A stretch of 64,000 nt of DNA. Source: a bacterium. GTDB taxonomy: Bacteria > Oederibacteriota > JAAXVQ01 > JAUVAV01. Of this stretch, positions 46,428 to 61,400 are shown one piece after another. The translations under genes were made by a program, and so were the position numbers. The stretch spans positions 1-64,000 of the forward strand of contig JAIORK010000014.1 in assembly GCA_021108215.1 (NCBI GenBank), in the 5' to 3' direction. How positions within the stretch are numbered: position 1 is the first letter of the stretch; each line of letters begins with the position of its first letter. The notes beneath the pieces are model-generated. The model had not been told where the DNA came from. It made no database searches and worked only from the letters and a program-made list of their open reading frames with translations.

Positions 46428-49400
46428 TTATGCAGCACTCCCTGTAATCTTGAGTTTGGGTTGCTTGCCGGGAGCCACATTAATATTAATACCTACACCC
46501 AGACTCTTTAACCTCCGAATCAAACGCCCAATCTTATAATCATGCTTCAGCGCCTGAGGTTGTACTTCCGGCGTCATGGTGACCGAGAACTGATTATTGA
46601 ATTTTTTTACGTGCATGTCGATGTCGAATTTCAAAAATCCAAGTACCTGGGTAATTTCACGTATGAGCTGAATTTTCATACCCTGATCAATCTCAGATTC
46701 CATAATCCGCACCAAATGCGAAAAAACTGCACGAATAGCTCGGGTTCGGTTGTTCTCAGAAATCATCTGTTTAGTGCCCTGAACTTTGAGTCCTTCAACT
46801 GCCAGCATAAACTGGTTGTTGTCCAATAATTGCATGGTCGATACACCTGCTGCCTGAGTCTGTTCCTGTTTGACCGAATCAAAAAATCCAAACCCAGCAT
46901 TGCGGATCCTGCCAATCACTGCATTGGTTGGATTAATATTAAATGCGATCTGATCAGCCATGGCCCAACTCAGCAATCCCTGGAGTGCAATGGCCAGGCC
47001 AAAAATGGCAACCAACGCACCCACGACTGCCGGAATGGTAACCGACATCAATACCCCCGCAACAATACCACCAGCCAATATCAGGGCGGTGCCAAAACCA
47101 AACAGAATTTTTCCATAACGTGATATGGCTAAACGCGGATTTGGACCATCCAGTATTTTTTGTCCAATTTGCTTGCTCAAAACACGCTGCAACCAACTTG
47201 GATTCATCATTTTATTATAGCTGGCATAGGTCATGCCAAACTGTGCTTCAAAAGAGGTCTCCAAAATTTCCCTATCTGTCCGGATGGTTTCTTTACTCTC
47301 AATCTGTGCTGCCATTTTTTCCATGAGCGGCAAAGCTGTATTTTCCAACTCACCCATTGCCTGGTTGATCTCGACCAAGTCAGCTTCAACAAACTCACGC
47401 CCACCAAACATCCCTTTGAGATATTGATAGATATTGACTTTAGAAGATTTTTCGTTTTTGGTTTTCGTAAGCATGGCCCATCCGACCTCTGCGGCTTCGG
47501 CCTGTACAATTGTTTCCTTCAAAGACTCCCCATCTAAAATATACTGCTTGATAAATTCCACAACTGCATATTGTCCATATTCTTTGAAATAGGGATTCTG
47601 CTGCAGCTTAATTTCAAGCGCATTGTATTCAGTATCACTGAACATTGATGAAATTGCCATAATGGTTTGTGTAAAAAGTTGGTTCGAGAAGCGTTGATCC
47701 AAAAACCGGATGGACTCTCGGTCAATTCGAATTCTCGAACCCGAATGCTCCACAATATTCTCCGGTTGCGTAATGCTATCTGCACCCAGATCAATTGCAT
47801 GGACGCTATCCAGCGCTTGTGGAATCAAACTAAAAACCGATGCCAAAAGATGCATATACCCATAATGGTGCGCCTGCTGATGTACATTCAACTGGATATG
47901 ACCAAATCTGGATTCTTTGAGTAACTCAACCAGAGTATTCACCGCAGCAGAACCATCAGCAATCTTGCCGTCCATCTTCTGCTTCCATACTTCTACCAAA
48001 GACTTCTCAGCGTGTACTTGTGTAACAGACTGTTGCCCGGTTTGGCGTACGGTCCCCTTCACTTCCTGTTTCTGATGCTGAATGGTCACACGATTTTCAT
48101 TCTCGCTTTTAGCGATCAAACCTTGCTCTGCAATAGTACCTACTGTTGCGGAGATTGCACTGACCATCCCCACCGGTCCTCCTAACAGGGCGCCAAGCAA
48201 TACAGCCGTAAACACAGTTGAAACCAAACGACTGCCCAATGATGTCCAACGACCGCTCATTGCCTGCGCCTTCGCCTGCATCATACCTGGCATAAATCGG
48301 GTCGCCTGATTGAATAACGGCTGCAACACAGGGGTCAACATCAACCCACTGGCCAAGCCCAGTGTCGGTAATCCTGTGAATCCGAGCAAAGCAAATGCCG
48401 CCGCACCAATCAACAAAGTTGATGCCTGAGTGGGGACAAAATTCCCTTTGTTCACTTTTAATAGTGGCACAATAAACTTGGCTTGCTGCATGTGGCGCAG
48501 CGTATTGCCCCAGACTGTTTGTACCTTCTGTCTGAATCGAACTGCAGGAGATTGCATCGCCAATGTATCACGTGCTGCATTTTCTATTTTCTTTGACGTA
48601 ATTTGAATCGCATTTTTGCTTACAATCAAGGCCAGCATCGCAGGACTCGCCTTCGTCCTGTCGAACTGATTGAAATACCGAATGACATTCAACTGCTGGG
48701 TTAAATACTGCTCCACTTCAGAAAAATTCATGGTCTGACCTTGGTAAATAAGAGTACTATTTTCCTTAAGTTCACCTGCTTTTTCACTTACGCGGACAAT
48801 ATTTTGCAATGCAATGTTAAAATCATTCCATTTCGCACCAAATTGACTGCTAATCTTAGTATTTTTCGATTTTCCAACAATTTCATTTTGAAAATAAATT
48901 GCATCACGTTCATCATCAATCGCGGCTTGCACCATGTTTGTGTCAATTTTCACATTGTTAACAGCTTCTGCCATCACCGCTTTAACCCGCGCCGTAGCTA
49001 CCTCTCTCATCTGGGAAGCATACACATCAGCAGTCTGAATTTTCTGATAAATATCTGTTTTCAACATACTCATGGCATCATCAAAATTATCCGCCAGTGC
49101 CATACGACCTGCCAACAGATCTTCTTCCGCTTGCAATCTGGCTCCATCTGATAATTTATTTTGAGATAATAATACCATTGCCTCTTCATCCGCCCCCAAA
49201 ACAATGGCTGCTCGCTGAGCAGACCTTTCGCCTGATTGAATCATCTTGTCATTATTTACCTTTTCGCGTGAAAGCTGCCATTCATTTCGCAATGCCTTCA
49301 CTTCTTCTCGCGCGATTGTTTGATCAGGATTCCCAACACCTGCTTTCCTGTGGACAGCAATGCGACTGCTCAAACTTCTAGTCTGAACGCCCGCATTGTC

Positions 49401-52400
49401 CTGACTCAACACATCTTTCATCACATTGCGTCCAATCATGAGCAACTGCTTTACATCCTGACGATTCAATTCATCTTTTGCCTCAGTGAATACAGTCTCT
49501 TTTCCTTTGATCGCTATTTCTCCCCAGTTTTTCGCTTTGGTAGCGGCCCACTTGTATTTGATCGCATTGCCAACAGATTTCAAAAATAATCCGCCCACCT
49601 CAAGAATTGACAAAGGAGATTTCACAAGACGTCCCGTAAAATGCAGCGGATTGATCAAATCCAGCGCCACACGCCTCCATGCTTTGGATGCCTGTTCCGC
49701 GCTGCTTTTGAAAGTACTCACTGCGTATTCATTATTCAGTTTCGCTGCATCTTTACCACTCTCCAGTTTGAGTTCCAAATCCGCGCCTTGGGAATGATCA
49801 TTCAACATACGCTTGACCGCTTTATCCATCACCCCTTCGGTCGATTTCCCGGCTGCATCCTGCAACGCGATTTTTAAGGGTTTGAGTACCATGGCATCCT
49901 GAAACACACTTTGGACTGTAAAGCGTTTAGATTCCGCCACCACTTCCAACTGCCGGAATTCACTATTGACTTTCAATGCTCCAGAGAGTATTTTTTGATT
50001 TTCTGCAATATTTTTCGTATTCATACTTTCCAAAATTTTATATGCTTTTACATCCTCGGCAAAACCGTCTTTCCATAATGACGAGACCTCAGCTTTTCGC
50101 CTCATCGCTTCCCTCAACGTGACTTCCATCGCTTTTGTATCCACATGAACGTAACGTGTTGTATCCCAGGTCCCGGTTTCACCACCTGGACGTCCGGTTC
50201 GATAGAGCAATTGCGTCAATAAATCCGAATGCAGTTCATGCGCGTTGCGAACAATCAAGGTCAAATTATCCTGATAATTTTTACCGGTTGCGGCTTTTTC
50301 GTTGATAATCGTAACGGTTCTTTGCTTCATTTTCGCAAACGCCTTGACATTTGCCACGATTGTTTGAACAGGTTCCTGGGTCATAAGTTCAATATAAACC
50401 AGGTCCTTGCTGACGTAACGTCCGCTTTTTTCCATTTCAGCCACAGTCATTTCCTTAAAATCGTATTCTCCGGTTTCTTTATTTTTCCCCATTGCGTCTC
50501 TTAGTTTTTCAGTCAATGCTTCTACACGGTTACCGCCTCGACGCACGTAATATCCCGCACCTGATGAATGCTGCACACCAATACCTGCAATATCATCACT
50601 AAATTCCGACTTCCTTAATTCCCCTTCCATTTTTCTTACCAATTCTTTTTGTGCAGCAGGATCACGCTCAAAAATCAATGTACTGTTCCTGGTTTTCCCG
50701 GTCACTGCATCAATCGCAAGTTTGAGTGTTTCTCCCAAGCTGGTTAAAACCTTGCCGCCGGTATATTTCACCTGCGCGTCCAAATTCAAACTGGAGGTAC
50801 TAATTTCAGTTGTTCTTGATCCCAACTGGCTTTGCATCAATCCTCTGATACCGCCAACCGTCGCAGTACCACCCACAATCCGTAATCCTGAAATCCCATC
50901 ATATGCTTTGGTAAGATTGGTCTGCATCTCTGTATAATTAACCCGAACATCTTCAAGCGGTGTACCGCCGTGTTTCCGGGATGCTGTAATCTGCCCAACA
51001 ATATCATTGCTGATTTGATCCCTCTGGAGTGACCCATCTTCACTTACAGGTGCAATTTTACCTTTATCCGCCCCCATCTCTTTTATAACATCATACGAAT
51101 TGAGCTGACTGCCTTTGCCTCGTTGACTAAACAGCGTCCGCATCACAGATGATATTTCACTCGGACGGAATTGTCGCAGTGTATTCAATGCCTTAAAATT
51201 GGCCTTGATGCCTATATTGGTGATCACAAAAATATTTTGATTCATGTATTCCCCGAGATTATATTTACCCGGCTTTTCGAGATAGGCGTCCTTGATCACA
51301 GTAAACTTACCCATCTGTATTTTTCCATTGCTTGTTTCGAGAAAATTTGTCACTTTATCATTAAATTCCGTAAATTCCTTCTTGCCGGAAATCTCATAAT
51401 CAAATCCAAATTCCTTCAATACTTTATCCACCCGCCGTACCAGCCAGCGCTGTGGTGGACTCTGCCCGCCACCGATAATAGCCGAGGTTCTGCTGGTTGC
51501 CATGATATGCACCTCATCGGCTGCAACCAAATTCGCACGCATCATCGCTTTGCGAAGCGCTGCATTGCGCACTGCCGGATTACCAAGATGCGCCCGCTGA
51601 GTATGATCAAAGAGCACAACTTTATCCGAATTGTTGAGCGCTTCAATTAACTTATTATAATTACCGGTTTTATTTGCTTCGCCGGAAAGTTCATTCCCAT
51701 TGACCAATTCAATACCAAACGCTTCTGCCAATTCTTTTTGCTCGATTCCGAGCTTACCCTCTTTATCAGTAATATATTTTTCAATGGCTGAGCTGTCCTC
51801 CAGCAGTAATTCATGGCGCAATTTATTGCCGGTCATGATCTTTGCCAGACCCGCAAACCCGATAAACCCAAAGGTTTTTCCGCCCCCTGCTTTGAGCGCG
51901 ATATTGTTGCCAAACATTAATTCCGCGACCATCATCTTTTGTGAAACACGCAAAGGTGTTTCATATGCTGTCAATCGTTTCATCGCGGTTTGTAGATACG
52001 CAATACTAAATTGAGCAGCTTTTGCGCTTTCCATGTTACCTTTTAATTCTGTGTTTTGTAATTCCTCAAAGACCGAGAATATCTTTTTTCCGCCATTTTC
52101 TTGCAGAACAATTTCATCACGAGCTTGCTGTTCAGCCTGTTCACGAATTTCATTTTTTTCCAATAATTTTTTCTCTACATTTTTCGTCAACTCTCCAGTA
52201 TTTTTCTCGACCAATTCCTTATACTTCCCACTGTCTAAACGGCCGGTATCTTTCATCTCCTTAAACAATTCATTGATTTTCGCATTTAATGCCGTATCAA
52301 TTTTATTTTGAATCTTATTCAAATTATCTTCAAATCCCTTTCTTTCAGCAGCATACTTTTCGGCAATTGCCCTATAGGTTTCATTCCAGGCTTTATTGGC

Positions 52401-55400
52401 TTTGGCTGTGATTTGTGCCTCACCTAATTTTTCAAAGTGACTCCTTAAATTCCCAAGTTGGTTTTCAGACAAATGAATTTCTTTTGCTGCTTCCTTCGTC
52501 TCAAAAACAGCCTCATTTGCCATTTCAAAACTCAGTTTACCTTTATTATAACTTTCTATCGCTTGCGTTTCTGCTGCCAGTTTCAAAATCACTGCATCAA
52601 TCATCAGCTCTGCGCTTTGTCGATCCACTTTGCTGTTTGCATTCAGATCATTCTTGTCGCTTTGCAAAATCGATTCAAGCACTTTTGTTCTGCCTTGCAT
52701 AATCGTTTCCAAAGTAAATGCCATGAATTTTTCCAACTCTGGTTTCAAAACATGATCAAGTATATTAAGAACCGCTTTCATTTCATCAGTCTTTGGCGTG
52801 CTTCTCTCACCGGAACGCCTCCATCGTTGAACAATACTGCGAGTCACCAAATCACGCAAACGACTTCTTACCTTTGCAAACCAACTGGTATTGGCCGCAG
52901 GTCTGGTTTGCGCCGATTCACGTATTTTTTGAACAAAATCAGCATCATTTTGCATCATCTTGTCCAGTAGTACACGCCGTTGACGGCTCGTGCCAGCTTC
53001 ATTAAACCTGGCAAACAATGCACGCGATTTTTGTGTTGCTTCAAGATACTGATTTGCCCGTTCTGCAAGTCCTTTTTGGCTATGTCTTTTTGAATTCCCA
53101 AGCGCTTCTGCCAATGTAATGATTTCTTTAGCTTTTTCACCTGTTTTGACTGCATCTTTTTCAACTGATTTTTCTTTGTCCCTGTTTTTTATTTCATTAT
53201 GAATCCGTTCAGCAACTTGTCTGTGTGCTTCCGATTTGGCTGTGACAAGATCAGTGAATTGGTCAAGTGTGAGTTTATCAACTATTTTTTCACTATTTTT
53301 AAATTTACCTAAAGCTTTATGAATAGCATCTATAGCATCTTTGAGTTCACTTTTTCCCTTCAGTGTTGTTTCTAATTTATTCATCGCTTCATTCAAATCC
53401 TTTGTTTCCGTCTTAGATGATTTATCAGCTTCTGTGACGCCAAGTGTCGCAGAAAACATTTCACTGCTTTTCTGAATTCCTTCGCCCATATGAATGAGCC
53501 GCTCACTTTCCGAAGTGCTAATTTTAAATTGTTTTGATATGCCGTTCAGTAAATTTTTTCTTTGACGTTCCAAAGCATTCATTAATTTTTCCAACTTGGT
53601 TTTTTGTTGTTTCAGATCATTATAGTGTCTCTTTTCATTAATTTTAAAACCTGGTTTTTCCGTAAATTCGCTCATTTCCGTGCTAATTTCTTCTGATTCC
53701 TTCGCAAGACGTTCTAACTTGGCATCCAGTTCTTTGCCTGCCAAACAGTAATCTTTGCTTCCAAAAGTGTCGCGCATTTCTACCAGGAGTTCGCGAACTT
53801 TCAAACGCGCACGTAGCTTTGCAAGTGACCCTATTTTTTCGAATTGAACGCGCGCCTCTGCCTGTGCCAATTGCGTTGTGACATTGTTCAACTCCAGTGT
53901 TCCATCCGCATTTTTATTCTTCCCGCTCTGATGATTTTGGTTTCCTTCCGTTGCTGATTTTTCATTCAGCTCGCCATCACGGCGCTCTATTATCTTTTTA
54001 TCGATCGCATCTTTAATCTTTGCAATCCCTTCCTGAACTTCATTGCTTTTCCCAAGTCTGCGCTTTAATTCATTTGTGATTTTTTTACCAAACTCAAGAT
54101 TACGACCATTCTCGGTTGCAAGATCAGCTGCTTTCGCTAATTCTGAAAATGCTTCTTTAACACTTTTATTTTCCAAAACGCTTTTTAATTCTGAAGGCGT
54201 TAATTTCAGCGCTTCCAGGAATTGAACAGCCCCACGCCAATCTTTTGTGATCTTATCGGGCAAAAGTGTATCTCTACGTTCCAACGCGCGTTTACCCGTT
54301 GATTTCGTTTCCTCTTGAGCTCTTGGATAATTCCCTTCATGATCGCGTAGTTGTTTCGCCTTCTTCGTTTCACTTATTTTGGCATTGTCTGCTATTTCTA
54401 CATATGCTTTATCCAATACCTTTGTTTGTAGATCTGGCGGTAATCGTTTCATCATTGTGCTGTCACGCGTTATGCTGGATGCCGGGACGCTATCCAACAA
54501 GATCTCCAAAGCTGTACGTCCACTCTGACTTTCCCCTTCTGATAAAACCTCGCGATCAGCTATATCAACAAGCTCATCATTTTTTTCTACTTGCTTCTTT
54601 GTGTCTTGAACCCCTGATTTTTCTGTACGCGCTGCGCCTTCAATTTCATGGCTTTTGACAAACTTGTCCCTCATGTTTTGTTTCTCAGCAGTGGTCATTT
54701 TTTCCATAGCTGATGCAATATCCATATTTTCCAGCATTCCGGATTCTTTCAATATTTTTGGATCAGAATTTCCAAGAAGTTTTGCGGCTGTTTTGGATTC
54801 CATCAGTTCACCGACTATTTTAGCAGCGTCGCCTTTTTCTTTTCCAAGCGCTTTAATAATATCTTTCACATTACCAGATGTTTTTCCACCAAACAACCGA
54901 CCTAACAAGGATTTTTCTCCAAAAAACATACTATGTATCGCTTCAGGTGCCATGGTCGAAATCGTTCTTTCCAGACTTTTTACACCACTCTCTCCGAATT
55001 CTTTAATAACATCAAGTGCCTCACTGCCACCTTTTGCCAGTTGACCCTGCACTGCCGCTTTCGCAGCTTCTATCTTTTCATAATTTCTAAATATATCCTT
55101 TGCCTCATGCACTGTATGAGGCTGATTTTTCTTCAAAATCGCGACAGCATCCTGCTCATTACCTGTTTTGAGTGATTTTTCTCCAACTGCTTGTTCGCCA
55201 GCATTGGATGATGCTTTCACATCAGATAATGTTCTCAAATAGGTTGCTTTGTTTGACTTCAATGTCGAAAGTACTGTTTTGTAAACAGCCAAACGTTTTT
55301 CAGACCTGCTCAGCGAAGGATTCAGCGCCAATGTTTCCCGGACATGCATATCCAGTTTTGCCATATTAAGTTTTTCGCCTTTAATGCTATCAAAATTATG

Positions 55401-58400
55401 CACTTCACGCTTCGTTTCCAAATAATCAATTGCCTTTTGTTTCCATGTTCCCTTTTCAGATGCCAAACTTGTCTTATTTCCTGTCAAAAACTTAAGTCCA
55501 ACTTTTGCAACACCGGACACTATTTTACTCATCACCCGATCAGAAAACGGAATTTTTCCTTCACAAATTTTGTTGATACGCATTCCTGCCATTTTGGCTC
55601 TTACAAACGTAATACCCGTCATATTCGCGACATATTTAACTCCGCCGGTCAATGTATGACCCGCGCTATGCACCCCTGCTAATGCAACTCTCCCTACATA
55701 TTCAGAGCGCTTCATTTTGCCCCCGCGCATGCTGACAGCCGCTGATATAGAACCCATCAGTGGAATAACCCCAAGTGCCAACCATGTGGTGAGTACTGTT
55801 TTTCCTCCACCAAGTTCACCTGCCAAATAATTCAATCCGATCATCATGGCAAAACCACCGGTTTGTTGTTTAAACGATTTCCACTTAAACACACTCTTCA
55901 ATGCGCCACCGCCGCCAAACACAAATGCCACCGCTGCTGCCGGATTGCTTTTAAATGTCTCCCAGATATGCTCATGAAAATGTGTCAGACTGAGCGCAGT
56001 TGCCTGCAATGGTTTGAAATCTCCTCGTGTAAAAACAGCCCCAACATCCAACGCCAAGCCAAACATAAATCCAATCGAAATTTCAGCTTGCACACCGAAA
56101 AAGGTATACGCCCCTGCAATGGATTTCCAGGCAATTTCTCCGAATTTTTGAACGGGATTATCCCAGCCGGAAAAGAAATCAATTGATGTGTTTGCAACAA
56201 AATTATCCAGCCGTCTTTGCTGGGTATATCCGGACATAGTTTTATACTTCAAACTGGCTTCATCAAAACCCAGCATATAACTCATTTTTGACAGGGTACC
56301 AAGTGCCAAGGTTGAAAAATCGCCTGGGAGCCAGTCAGCACTCGCTTGATGAATTGTGCCATTGATAGCATACGAAATACGTTGGTATAAACTATCCCCT
56401 CGTATTTCCATCCATTTCGCAAAATTCTCCCTAGTACCGGTGGCATGACCCTGACGCGCCATGAAGGAATCATTGTTATCAGGTGTAAAACCAGCAATCT
56501 TGCCAACAGTACCATCTTTCCCTACATCACGTATTATGGTTCCGGTTTCATTATCTATTTCACCCTGATAACTGAATTGTGCGGTTGTATGCGTGGGTTT
56601 ATCTGCGCTCCCAAATTGCCCTAAACGATTCCCGGTCAGATAACCCGCAACACTCTTTATTAAGCCCGGTTTTTCAAGATTTGTTGTTGTGGTTGTCGTT
56701 AATTTCCCGGTTATTTTTTTTGATTCTTTTTCTATTCCAAATGCTTTATTAACGATCTCATTTCCTTTATTTATAAAATTATCATGTAGCTCCACCGCCT
56801 TTTGCCCAGTGGAAAAAGGGTTAATAAACCCCGCGCCCCAAGATAGAGCTCTCGTTATACTCGCCGCTACATTGCCGGCGGCACCAATTAAACCAGGTTC
56901 TTTATTTATAGTAATAGTATCTGTATGTTTTTTTGTTTGCGTCGTTGTTAATGATTTTTCACTCGCTTCAACATCAGTTACCCTTTCCGTTTCCACATCC
57001 ATATACATAAATTCATTAAAAGCCGTATTATCTGACCATTCCATCCTGGATGTTCTTTCAATTCCCAAAGTTTTAACTGCGCCATCAGTATTTTTATACT
57101 TTATTTCCGTCATTTCCCCTTTGTCATTATAAGCAGCAACAAACTCTGTTTTATTAAATAGGCTGCTAACTTTTTGATTTTTTGCATTTTGTGGCATTCC
57201 TTTTTCGAGAGTTTCCAGAGCAGATGTTCCGGAAAGTTCTACTGCCAATTCTTTCCCTGTCATGGCTTTTTCGCCCTGCCAGGCAGTTATTTCGAAAACC
57301 GTCTGCTTTTCGATTTTTCTCGTTGTTTTCGAAAAACCACCATACATAAATAATTCACCGTCCGAAGATGATCGCTTTGAACGACTATAACTAACTTTCA
57401 CCGATTTTTTTTCTCGTACTCCAGCACTCCAAATCCGGCCTTGCCTGTCTTTAAAAACAATCTGCTTTGGCGCATCGCCGGACAGATGTGAATCACTCAA
57501 TATTGAAATGAGGGTTGATTCAAGATCAGCACCTTTATTTTTCATAAACGACTTAAGCTTTTCGATTTCTTGTTTCGAATTAAACGGATTATCCTTAGAG
57601 GCGGCCAATTCACCCAATGTCATCCTTTTTTCCAAAGTATGCTGATTGGCAAAGTTGCCCTTCCGAACCACGTTTTCTTTTTCTTTCTCCTTGCCGTCTC
57701 TCCATGTACTCGTCTGTGTACTGCCATTACGCTTCGTTTTCTCAACATAATTTTTCGGAGCACCGGCTTTGATTTTTTCATCAGGATTTGACGAATTTAT
57801 CTGCTGCGCTTCTTCTTTCGAATAGCGTTCAGTCACAACAAGACTCTCATTTAAAACTTCTTTACCGGCATTTGTGTAGGTGGTCGTCCTCGTCTCTTTA
57901 CCGTTTTCCATGGTAATGGTTGTTACTGACTTCGTGAAACTGATTGTTTCTTGATTTTCCCCTTTACCCCGTTGCGTCGAGTTTTTTCCATTCATCGTTA
58001 TTGTACGCGTGTACTTATTGGGGTTTCCCTGCCCATCCCAATTTTTCACGTCCGTTTTATCCTGACGCGATGTTATTATTGCACCTACTTGTTTTCCTTC
58101 CGAATCCACCAGTTTTATTTCCGTCTTTGTACTATCACGATGACTCAATTTCCCATCATCATTCCACTGCATTGTATACTTATTGCTTATACATATTTCT
58201 TTGCCAATCGGGTTACCCTTGTCATCGTATTTATATTCCGTGACAACGGCATCAGTTCCTGTACGTTTTATCGCCGTTCCTCGATCATTGAAAAAAGTTG
58301 TGTAATCCACTTTACCTTTTTCGATACGCACAACTTTGTTCCCATTTATTTTCTCGTTTGTTATTGCGTTTTCACCGGTTATTGTTGTTAATTTTAGTTT

Positions 58401-61400
58401 GCCTTTTTCATATACAGAACGACTGGAAAAGTTCGATATCTTTGTACTACTACCATCTTCATTTTTTTGTTCCATTTGATTCATCGTTATTTTACGCGTA
58501 TAACTTACCGGATTTCCATTTACATCAAACTTGCTGCCGATCTTTGCTGTGGTTATTACTGTTTGTACGCTTTTACCCTTCGCAATGAATTTGATCGAAC
58601 TTACATGAATATTTTTTCCTTTTTTTATTTGAAGGGTTGTTGCTTTTTGATCAAACGCGACATTTCCTTGTGTTCCATTATAATTAAGAGTGATTGCTTT
58701 TGTAAACGCCAGAGGATTTCCATCTTTATCAAAATTATCATCACCTCTTTTATCAACATCAACGTGTATTTCAATTTTAGCGACTTCATCATTTTCATTT
58801 CCACTCAATAATCTAGTCGTATTACAACCACGTTGTCCCTTGTGCCCAACTGTTACAGATGTATCGTAAGATGCAAATTGATCTGTTGCGACCTCAATTT
58901 CTCCCGTAAGTCTGGTGGTCAATATCACTTTCTCGCCATCATTATTTTTGCCCGGCATGCTGATTATGACCGTACCGTCAGTTCCCTTGTTCTCATAAAT
59001 CATAAACCGTCCGGAATCATTGGCAACAATCTGTTCCCTGGAATCCAGGCTGTTATTTTTTGCTGTTTCATTGGCATAACCCGTCCGACGGAGCTGTTCC
59101 GGCGTTCCCTGCGCCTGATAGTTTTGTCCATTTTCGCCCATAAACAAGGTTACTGCTGCGCCATGAATATTTTCGCCTGACATAGAATACGATATCGCCT
59201 TGTCTTTTTTTGATTCAACCATAGTATATGTGTTGTTTTTTCCAGCCTTGATTTTCTTGTCCGGTCCCATTTTCGTATTTGCCTTAAACATAGCACCTGT
59301 TGGCAATCCAATCTCAAAAAGTTGTTTCTTTGTCCCGGTAGCGCGGTAGGTGGTATCTACACCCTTTGCTGAAATCACCACATTGGTATGATTCTTCGTT
59401 TCACCGGAAAGCAACATATCGTCATTTTGTATAACCGTTGTGTAAAAACCATGCCCATCCATTTGAATCTGTTGATGCGTCGCAAGTGACTGATTATAAG
59501 TCGCAGCATCGGTTGGCCATACACCTTCAGCTTTCAACGTTTGCTTACTGCCGCGAACTTGGCGTAAATTCCAGCGAAAGGTTCCCGTGGTTGCATCAAT
59601 CTCATAATTTTTGGTGGTCTGCAAAACAGGTTCACCCAACAGCGTACTCGCTGTCTCTATCTTACTCATCGCCCCATCAGCACCGGTCTGGTATAAAATA
59701 TGCTTACGCATGATCGTATCGACTTTAACCGCTTGGCTACTCAACGTACCATTCTCGATTTTCGCAACACTGAAAACCATGGTTTCTGTAAAATCAAATT
59801 CTACGCCCTGCTGTGTGCCACCACCCGCAGATTCGCCACCAGCAGGTTTCAATAACGCACGACCTTCTTGGCTAAAATAGTATTCCTTTTTTGTATCATT
59901 GACGATCAAGCCAAACCCGTTGGCTGTCTTTTTCAACGTGTACCCTTCACCGCTATTGGCATTTAATGTAGCAAATGATTCAGGTGTCATCACGCCTTTG
60001 CTATCATAAGCAAACGTCACCTGAGCATCCTTGTATTGCACGGTGTATCCTGTTAACTTATTGTCATCATACATTGCGCGTGCTACCTGATTCCCGTTTT
60101 CAGTTGTTTTGGTGACAACAAACCTGGTCAGATCCGTTTTTGTCGAAAACAGCGATTTTTCATGCATAAACTGAACTACTGTTTGGTCTTTGTCCGCCAG
60201 ATGCAATTCCTGTAAAACACCATCATATTTTGCAACATAACCAATTGACTCACCCTTGCTTTCAAACGTATTAGTGCCGGTTATATAATATTGATTTTTC
60301 GCAAGACCCTCCGGCGTTCCGACAATCGTGATTTTCCCCACTTCAGAAAGATTAAATATATACGCCGTCTTGCCGCGCACCTCCTGGCTGTTTTTCAGGC
60401 TAAACCCGGCAGCAAGCAGCGCCTCATCAGTCGCCAGTACCTGTTTGTCAGCAGTATACGTCCGACCATCTTTGACAATGGTTGCGCCTGAGCCATCCGG
60501 ATTGATCTTGATATCAAAATTTCCTTTGATAGAATCAGCATAATGCACCGCCGATTTTTCAGCTTCGGTCTTTATGGGGGTCGCGGTTGCCGTATTGTCA
60601 GGTTGAATTACCAATTCATGCGGTTTACCGTTGATCATTGCCACCTTGGCGACAGGCGCATCACGATCAGTGGATAATAATTGGTCAACATTCGCAGTCT
60701 TGGCCTGGTCTCCCTGACCGATCTGAACCTTAAGCTGTGTGTTTTGCCCGGTCAAATTCATACACTCGCCATCTGCCTCAAAGGTCTGCTGGGTAACACC
60801 CTTTGAATCTTGCGTTATCATTTTTTGCGGTTGTAATTGACCTTGATCATCTTTCGCAAATTCCATACTTGTCGAAGATTCATCCGCGTTTATTTGCGTT
60901 AACTGAACCTTGCCATCCTTGGTTTTTTCCAGATTGGCATTGAGTATGGATGCTGTCTGGCTATCACCGTTTTTCATCCCGGCTGCCTCACCACTCACCT
61001 TGAAAGCCAGATCCTTCATCATCTCGCCTACCAATTCACCAAGTTCAGGCGCCAAACTGTTTTCAGGTAGATTTTGGTCTCCATTGAGTTGATTGGCCAA
61101 ATTCTGAAGTTTCAAACCCATTGCTGCCATGTTGGCATCCACTTGATCCGGAGTAGTGTTTCTCAAAAAATCCCCGGCACTTTCCAATGCTTTTTGAATG
61201 TCCTGCGTCTGCCCGATATTATCCATACTGCTCAACATTTCAGCTGCTTTTAAATTAAATGCCGCTTTTTGTTGATCCGGCATATTGCTGCTATCTGCCA
61301 ACTTCATCGCAGTTTTAACCGAGGAAACCGCCTCTTTCTGTGTTGCATCACCGTCTTGCAACTCTGCCAATTTCAAATTCATCTCCGGACTATTGCTCTG

